A stretch of DNA of 64,000 bases, from assembly GCF_009498525.1 (NCBI RefSeq), contig NZ_QSNT01000002.1:310001-374000 (forward strand). Direction: 5' to 3'. The position numbers and the translations under genes were made by a program. This DNA is from Rhizobium sp. ICMP 5592 (GTDB taxonomy: Bacteria > Pseudomonadota > Alphaproteobacteria > Rhizobiales > Rhizobiaceae). The notes below the pieces were generated by a model. It saw nothing but the letters and a program-made list of their open reading frames with translations. It was not told the origin of the DNA and searched no databases. Below, piece after piece: positions 59,829 to 64,000 of this stretch (position 1 is its first letter; the number at the start of each line of letters is the position of its first letter).

Positions 59829-62129
59829 ATGGCGGATTTTGTAGCAGTCATTCGGCGGGCCGTGGATGGCCTCACCGAAAATACTCCCGAGATGCGGGTC
59901 AAGGTTTACGAGCGAGCTCGTGGTGCCGTGCAGCGGCAGCTCGAGAGCATGAAGCCGCGTCCGCCGGAGGAGATGCTACGCCGCCAGCTCGACAAGCTTG
60001 AAACCGCGATCGTCGAGGTGGAAGCGGAACACGCCGAAGCCTTGCCGGCGGCCGAGGAGCCCGTCGCGGACGCGCCTGTTGTGCATGAAGAGCCGCAGGC
60101 AGCGCTTCCCGTAGAACACCATGTCGAGGAAGCGCATGTCGTGGAGGAGCCGGAACTGGCTCCTACCGAGGTTCTTGCGCAAGAGGAAGTAGCCGCTTAC
60201 GTTCCGGCGCATGAAGAACCCGTCCATGGAGAAGAGCTCATCCATCAGGAAGAGCCTGGGCATGTCCAGCACGAGGTTGTGGACGAACACGAGCCGGTAG
60301 AAGCATGGCGTGCCGAGCCGCAAGAGCCGGAGCCCTTGGTGGCTCATCACGCCGAGGCTCATCTCGATCCTATCGAAGCCTATGTCGAGCCTGTCCACGA
60401 AGAGGTTCGACACAACGAGCCGCAGCATCATGCCGAGGAATTGCCGGCCGTTGCTGCCGAGCCGGAGCCGGCACCGCAACGACCGCATGTCGTTCACTCT
60501 TCCGCCGATGACGTCATCAGCCAGGTCGAGGAGATTTGGGCTGAGGTCGGCGCGCCTTCGAAGCAGGCCGCGCTCGAGCCTGTCATGCCCGCCGCCGCCT
60601 TCACGCCGACCCCCTTCGGTCATCCCGTCGAGGAGCCTGCCGTTGCGAAGACGCCAACGGCCGATAACGGTTTTGCCTGGGACGCGGATGTCTTCGGGGA
60701 GCTGCAATCGACCCCGGCTGCCAAGCCGGCGCAGCCCACGCGGCAGATGCCAGACAACGCCTTTGACGATGTCGATCTTTTTGCCGACGTGCATTCATCG
60801 CCGAAAGCCGCGCCGAAGAGTGAGGCTGACAGTGACGGTTGGCGCGAGCTCAAGGAACTCGCCGGTTTCGACAAGCTTGCCGAAAATGGGGATAGCGGTA
60901 ACAGCTCCTCCATTCCGCCGGATGTCGATCGGGATATGGCATCGCGGCTGCAGGGCAAGAGCTTCCGCATGGAGCCGAAGCGCCGCCGTTTCGGCGCGAC
61001 TGCGGCTATCTTGACGCTTATCGGCGTTGCGGCTGTTGCCGGTGGCGGTTATGCCGCCTGGCTGAACCGCGAAGCGCTCGACAAGATGGTCACGGATCTC
61101 ATCAGCTCGGCGCCGAAGACGGCGACCAGCACGCCATCTTCCGACACCGCTAGCAACAATACCGCGTCGGCTCCTGCTCCTGCAGCTTCGCCTGCGACCA
61201 CGCCCGTGCAAAATGGCAGTGCCGCCGCGACGACGCCGGCAGCGGGCAATACCAACGTTGCCTCGCTCGACAACGATCCGAATACGGTCAATACCAAGTT
61301 CACCCAGCGCCTGCTGGCGAACGGTACGGAAGAGGACGAAGGCCCGGCGGCCGGCGGACAGCCCGGCGTGGCCGAAGGCAAGTCCGTCGCTGAACAGAAC
61401 GTCGCCTCCGCCGCTCCTGCGACTGGTGCCGCAGCTGCGCCTGCCGCCAATGCGGACGCCGCTCAGGCGACGCAGAGCCCCGTCGCGACCGCACCGGCCG
61501 CTACACCACCGGCTGCCGCTGATCAGCAGGCTTCCGCCACGCCTCAGCAGGCTGCCCCGGTCGCGGATGGACAGAAGGTGTTCCTCTATGAGGAGCGTCT
61601 CGGCCAGACATCGCCGACCGCTTTCGAAGGAACGGTCACCTGGTCGCTGCAGGAAGGCAAGGGCGCCGATGGCCGTCCGGAACCATCCGTCCAGGGCCTC
61701 ATCAACGTGCCCCAGCGTGGGTTGACTGCGACGATCACCGTGTCGCGCAACACAGACTCCTCGCTTCCGGCAAGTCATCTGGTCGAGCTGGCCTTCCAGG
61801 TTCCGCCAAATTTCGAGGGTGGCGCGATTGACAACGTGCAGCGTATTGCTCTCAAGGCGACCGAGCAGGATCGTGGCGACGCGCTGATTGCGGTGCCGGC
61901 CAAGGTTACGGACGACGTCTACATGGTCGCGCTCAACGATTTCCCGGATGCGCGCAAGACTAACCTCGATCTTCTGAAGAGCCGCAACTGGATCGATATT
62001 CCGGTGGTGTATCGCAACGGCCGTCGCGCCCTGTTGACCATGGAAAAAGGTCCGACCGGCACCGACGCCTTCAGCAAGGCGATTGCCGAATGGCAGGCGC
62101 TCGGCGGCGTTGCTTCGAGCGGCCAGTAA
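59829..62129 (+). CDS. Large bitopic membrane protein of unknown function (766 aa)
   Basis: I do not recognise a named family. The protein has four parts. Residues 1-65 form an amphipathic helical start (ADFVAVIRRAVDGL, later RRQLDKLETAIVEVEAEH). Residues ~65-385 are acidic, disordered and rich in Glu, His, Val and Pro, with many EEP and HxEE repeats. One transmembrane helix lies at about 388-410 (FGATAAILTLIGVAAVAGGG). Ala/Pro/Thr-rich linkers follow, then a compact C-terminal periplasmic domain at about 580-766 (VFLYEERLGQTSPTAFEGTV ... DIPVVYRNGRRALLTM). The topology suggests a link between cytoplasm and cell envelope. It lies 61 bp after purA and may be cotranscribed. Confidence 0.85.
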   Translation: MADFVAVIRRAVDGLTENTPEMRVKVYERARGAVQRQLESMKPRPPEEMLRRQLDKLETAIVEVEAEHAEALPAAEEPVADAPVVHEEPQAALPVEHHVEEAHVVEEPELAPTEVLAQEEVAAYVPAHEEPVHGEELIHQEEPGHVQHEVVDEHEPVEAWRAEPQEPEPLVAHHAEAHLDPIEAYVEPVHEEVRHNEPQHHAEELPAVAAEPEPAPQRPHVVHSSADDVISQVEEIWAEVGAPSKQAALEPVMPAAAFTPTPFGHPVEEPAVAKTPTADNGFAWDADVFGELQSTPAAKPAQPTRQMPDNAFDDVDLFADVHSSPKAAPKSEADSDGWRELKELAGFDKLAENGDSGNSSSIPPDVDRDMASRLQGKSFRMEPKRRRFGATAAILTLIGVAAVAGGGYAAWLNREALDKMVTDLISSAPKTATSTPSSDTASNNTASAPAPAASPATTPVQNGSAAATTPAAGNTNVASLDNDPNTVNTKFTQRLLANGTEEDEGPAAGGQPGVAEGKSVAEQNVASAAPATGAAAAPAANADAAQATQSPVATAPAATPPAAADQQASATPQQAAPVADGQKVFLYEERLGQTSPTAFEGTVTWSLQEGKGADGRPEPSVQGLINVPQRGLTATITVSRNTDSSLPASHLVELAFQVPPNFEGGAIDNVQRIALKATEQDRGDALIAVPAKVTDDVYMVALNDFPDARKTNLDLLKSRNWIDIPVVYRNGRRALLTMEKGPTGTDAFSKAIAEWQALGGVASSGQ

Positions 62130-62152
62130 CCGGCTTCAAATATCTGGAATCG

Positions 62153-62182
62153 AAAAAGGCGGGCTTTGCGGCCCGCCTTTTT
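62153..62182. terminator. Strong bidirectional Rho-independent terminator
   Basis: AAAAAGGCGGGC / GCCCGCCTTTTT, a perfect 12-bp stem with a 6-nt loop and U-tract on both strands. It lies between the 766-residue protein gene and the convergent rpoH gene. Confidence 0.9.
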
Positions 62183-62220
62183 GTTTGAAGCTTTGGGTAT
62201 GGCGTTCGGAGCCTCGTTCG

Positions 62221-63129
62221 TTAAGCGGTGGCCTCGACAACGCGCAGCGCCTTGGCGCGTTCCAGCGCGTCCTTCTGGACGGCTTCTTGGACCTTTTCGA
62301 AGGCACGGACCTCGATCTGGCGAACGCGTTCGCGGCTGATGTCGAACTCGGACGAGAGATCTTCCAGGGTGACCGGATCTTCCGAGAGGCGACGCGCCTC
62401 GAAGATGCGGCGTTCGCGGTCGTTCAGGACGCTCATGGCGCGGGCCAGCATGCGGCGGCGCGTATCCAGTTCGTCCTGCTCGATCAGCACGGCTTCCTGG
62501 CTGTCGTGATCGTCCACCAGCCAATCCTGCCACTGGCCAGACTCGCCTTCGGAAGCCTTGATCGGCGCATTCAGCGAAGCGTCGCCCGAGAGGCGGCGGT
62601 TCATCGAAATGACCTCTTCCTCGGAAACCTTCAGCTTGGTGGCGATCTCGGAGACATGCTCAGGCTTCAGGTCACCTTCATCGATGGCCTGGATACGGCC
62701 CTTCAGGCGGCGCAGGTTGAAGAACAGGCGCTTCTGGTTAGCCGTCGTGCCCATCTTCACCAGCGACCACGAGCGCAGGATATATTCCTGGATCGAGGCC
62801 TTGATCCACCACATGGCATAGGTCGCCAGGCGGAAACCGCGTTCCGGGTCGAATTTCTTGACAGCCTGCATCAGGCCGACATTGCCTTCGGAAACGACTT
62901 CGCCGATCGGCAGGCCGTAGCCGCGGTAGCCCATGGCAATCTTCGCCACGAGGCGTAGATGGCTGGTGACGAGCCTGTGCGCCGCCTCACGGTCAGCGTG
63001 TTCCGCGTAGCGCTTGGCGAGCATATACTCTTCCTGCGGCTCCAGCATCGGGAACTTGCGGATCTCGTCGAGATAACGGTTAAGGCCGGCTTCACCGGCG
63101 GCAATGGACGGCAAGGTATTACGGGCCAT
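62221..63129 (-). CDS. rpoH: Heat-shock sigma factor RpoH (sigma-32)
   Basis: A 302-residue sigma factor, the normal RpoH length in rhizobia. Region 2 reads HLRLVAKIAMGYRGYGLPIGEVVSEGNVGL (in parts) with ATYAMWWIKASIQEYILRSW. The RpoH box is NQKRLFFNLRRLKGRI. Region 4 has LEDLSSEFDISRERVRQIEVRAFEKVQ. The start at 63129 (MARNTLPSIAAGEAGLNRYL) is conserved, and an upstream frame to 63228 is not. Directs transcription of chaperone and protease genes on heat or envelope stress. A -35/-10 promoter is visible at 63241-63269 on the minus strand. Confidence 0.97.
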   Translation of the reverse strand: MARNTLPSIAAGEAGLNRYLDEIRKFPMLEPQEEYMLAKRYAEHADREAAHRLVTSHLRLVAKIAMGYRGYGLPIGEVVSEGNVGLMQAVKKFDPERGFRLATYAMWWIKASIQEYILRSWSLVKMGTTANQKRLFFNLRRLKGRIQAIDEGDLKPEHVSEIATKLKVSEEEVISMNRRLSGDASLNAPIKASEGESGQWQDWLVDDHDSQEAVLIEQDELDTRRRMLARAMSVLNDRERRIFEARRLSEDPVTLEDLSSEFDISRERVRQIEVRAFEKVQEAVQKDALERAKALRVVEATA

Positions 63130-63497
63130 GAATGTGCACCCTCCTATTCGAGATTTGGTCCCTTCTGGGGGCGTGTTGCACGCTCTTTGCGAAGCTGACC
63201 AAGGCGTGCAGGTCTGAAGACCCCGCACTAAACCAATATGTAGATAAGTACGGCCAAACAGTGATTCAAGAACATGGTCACGCAGCTGTTACCCGGCGTG
63301 AACGCTAACCACGCCGTGACATTCGCCCTTGTGACTATCCTCCCGAATCCTCCGGCCCTGGGGGATCCAACCACTTGAACAGCAAATGAATTCTGTTCCG
63401 GGCGGATGAGGGATGTGCCGGAAATCGGTTCCAGGACGCAATTATAGGCCCGCGGGAGGCAGGCGTCCAGCCGTGTGATTATAGGGGGCGCCGATCC
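63130..63497. other. Leader/promoter region of rpoH
   Basis: 368 bp between the RluA-family stop and the rpoH ATG without a supported gene. It holds the rpoH promoter at 63241-63269 and a leader of about 105 nt. No clear terminator for the RluA-family gene was found. Confidence 0.5.
63241..63269 (-). promoter_or_regulatory. Predicted sigma-70-type promoter of rpoH
   Basis: Read on the minus strand: TTGAAT (63269-63264), 17-bp spacer, TATCTA (63246-63241). This fits the alphaproteobacterial housekeeping promoter with 4-5 of 6 matches per box. The start point would be near 63234, giving a leader of about 105 nt. Confidence 0.55.
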
Positions 63498-64000
63498 TTA
63501 CCCGCGCAGTATGGCGGCCAGTTCTTCCATGTCATCCGGCAGGGGCGCTTCGAAATGCATGACTTCGCCTGTGCGCGGATGTTCGAATTGCAGCAGGTAG
63601 GCGTGGAGTGCCTGGCGCGGGAAGCGATTGACGGCCTCCCTTGCCGCATCCGGCAGGAGGTTGGCCTTGGTCTTGAAGCCGCCGCCATAGGCGGCGTCGC
63701 CAAGCAGCGGATGGCCGATATGGGCCATGTGGACGCGGATCTGGTGGGTGCGGCCGGTTTCGAGGTGGCAATCGATCAGCGAGGCGAGCGCGGTGGCATC
63801 TGGAGCCTCATGAAAGCGCTCTATCACTTCATAATGCGTGATGGCCTCGTCGGCGTCCGGGCTGCCGGGGCGCTTGACGGAACGTCGCGTCCGGTCGCCG
63901 GTGGCGCGACCGAGCGGCGCGTTGACGGTGCCGACGAGCTGGCGCGGACGGCCCCAGACGATCGCCTGATAGGCACGTTCCAGCGGCGTGGTGCGGCCAT
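63498..64000 (-). CDS. RluA-family 23S rRNA pseudouridine synthase (5' part outside window)
   Basis: The C-terminal ~167 residues of an RluA/RluD-type pseudouridine synthase; the gene runs off the right edge. Visible are ERAYQAIVWGRPRQLVGTV, then LIDCHLETGRTHQIRVHMAHIGHPLLGD, the family's RTHQIRVH and LGD motifs, and a C-terminal LHAYLLQFEHPRTGEVMHFE. The catalytic Asp motif (GRLD) lies outside the window. It is on the same strand as rpoH, 368 bp upstream. RluA versus RluC/D specificity cannot be decided from this part. Confidence 0.9.
   Translation of the reverse strand, partial: GRTTPLERAYQAIVWGRPRQLVGTVNAPLGRATGDRTRRSVKRPGSPDADEAITHYEVIERFHEAPDATALASLIDCHLETGRTHQIRVHMAHIGHPLLGDAAYGGGFKTKANLLPDAAREAVNRFPRQALHAYLLQFEHPRTGEVMHFEAPLPDDMEELAAILRG

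Noticed and set aside
1..64000. tRNA or rRNA genes, CRISPR arrays, insertion sequences or prophage genes
   Set aside because: No cloverleaf with a TTC-type arm, no regularly spaced repeats, and no transposase, integrase or phage structural protein was recognised on reading both strands.

Overview
The window looks like chromosomal DNA of a fast-growing rhizobium (Rhizobiaceae, Rhizobium/Agrobacterium/Sinorhizobium type). The grounds are: high-GC coding sequence with alphaproteobacterial codon use; a purA - membrane protein - rpoH - RluA-type block; an adjacent UDP-glucose dehydrogenase / UDP-glucuronate 4-epimerase pair matching the rhizobial rkp-2 (rkpK-lpsL) region; a RIME-like intergenic mosaic repeat; and many LysR-, MarR- and AraC-controlled catabolic and export loci. 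No rRNA, tRNA, CRISPR array, transposase or phage gene was seen. Most of the window is accessory metabolism and detoxification; only about 53.3-64 kb is typical core chromosome.

Layout. 0-4.1 kb: a LysR regulator divergent from two short-chain dehydrogenases, then a class III nucleotide cyclase. 4.1-9.1 kb: a decayed segment with an internal 3-hydroxyacyl-CoA dehydrogenase fragment fused tail-to-head with a truncated indolepyruvate oxidoreductase beta gene, a DUF1796 gene, a small orphan gene bracketed by copies of a MarR 3' end, two MarR genes, and a GntR/class V aminotransferase chimera. 9.1-14.5 kb: an EamA exporter with AraC regulator, a SigJ/ECF41-like sigma factor divergent from an AhpD-like gene with a matching promoter, and a LysR divergent from an odd alpha/beta hydrolase. 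14.6-19.2 kb: a MexEF-type RND pump without its own outer-membrane factor. 19.4-23.1 kb: a translationally coupled sugar-acid operon (DenD-like, beta-hydroxyacid dehydrogenase, xylonate-type dehydratase). 23.2-28.8 kb: a PAS-GGDEF-EAL protein, a YeiH-type transporter with its divergent LysR, and a Hint-domain protein. 28.8-33.3 kb: a DeoR repressor divergent from a choline-kinase-like gene and a dimethylglycine-dehydrogenase-like/GcvT fusion. 33.5-41.9 kb: an aromatic-ring monooxygenase, ung, an MhqO/MhqD-like hydroquinone detoxification pair, an EamA-RidA-VOC-methyltransferase run, and a MarR/cupin pair with two palindromic operators.

41.9-50.9 kb is the most interesting functional block. 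A six-gene minus-strand operon (NMT1/THI5-like ABC importer, cytosine-deaminase-like amidohydrolase, FAD-linked oxidoreductase, flavodoxin-fold reductase) lies divergent from a LysR gene. A T-N11-A palindrome sits in the shared promoter region, and a creatininase-family amidohydrolase and a RutF-like flavin reductase lie beside it. I read it as an uncharacterised N-heterocycle uptake and degradation locus. 50.9-53.3 kb holds an alpha/beta hydrolase and azlCD with a divergent Lrp regulator. 53.4-64 kb holds lpsL-rkpK, a second cytosine-deaminase-like gene, a GNAT enzyme, purA, a large bitopic protein of unknown function, rpoH with a visible promoter, and the 3' part of an RluA-family pseudouridine synthase.

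All assignments come from reading protein and DNA motifs; no database search was run.
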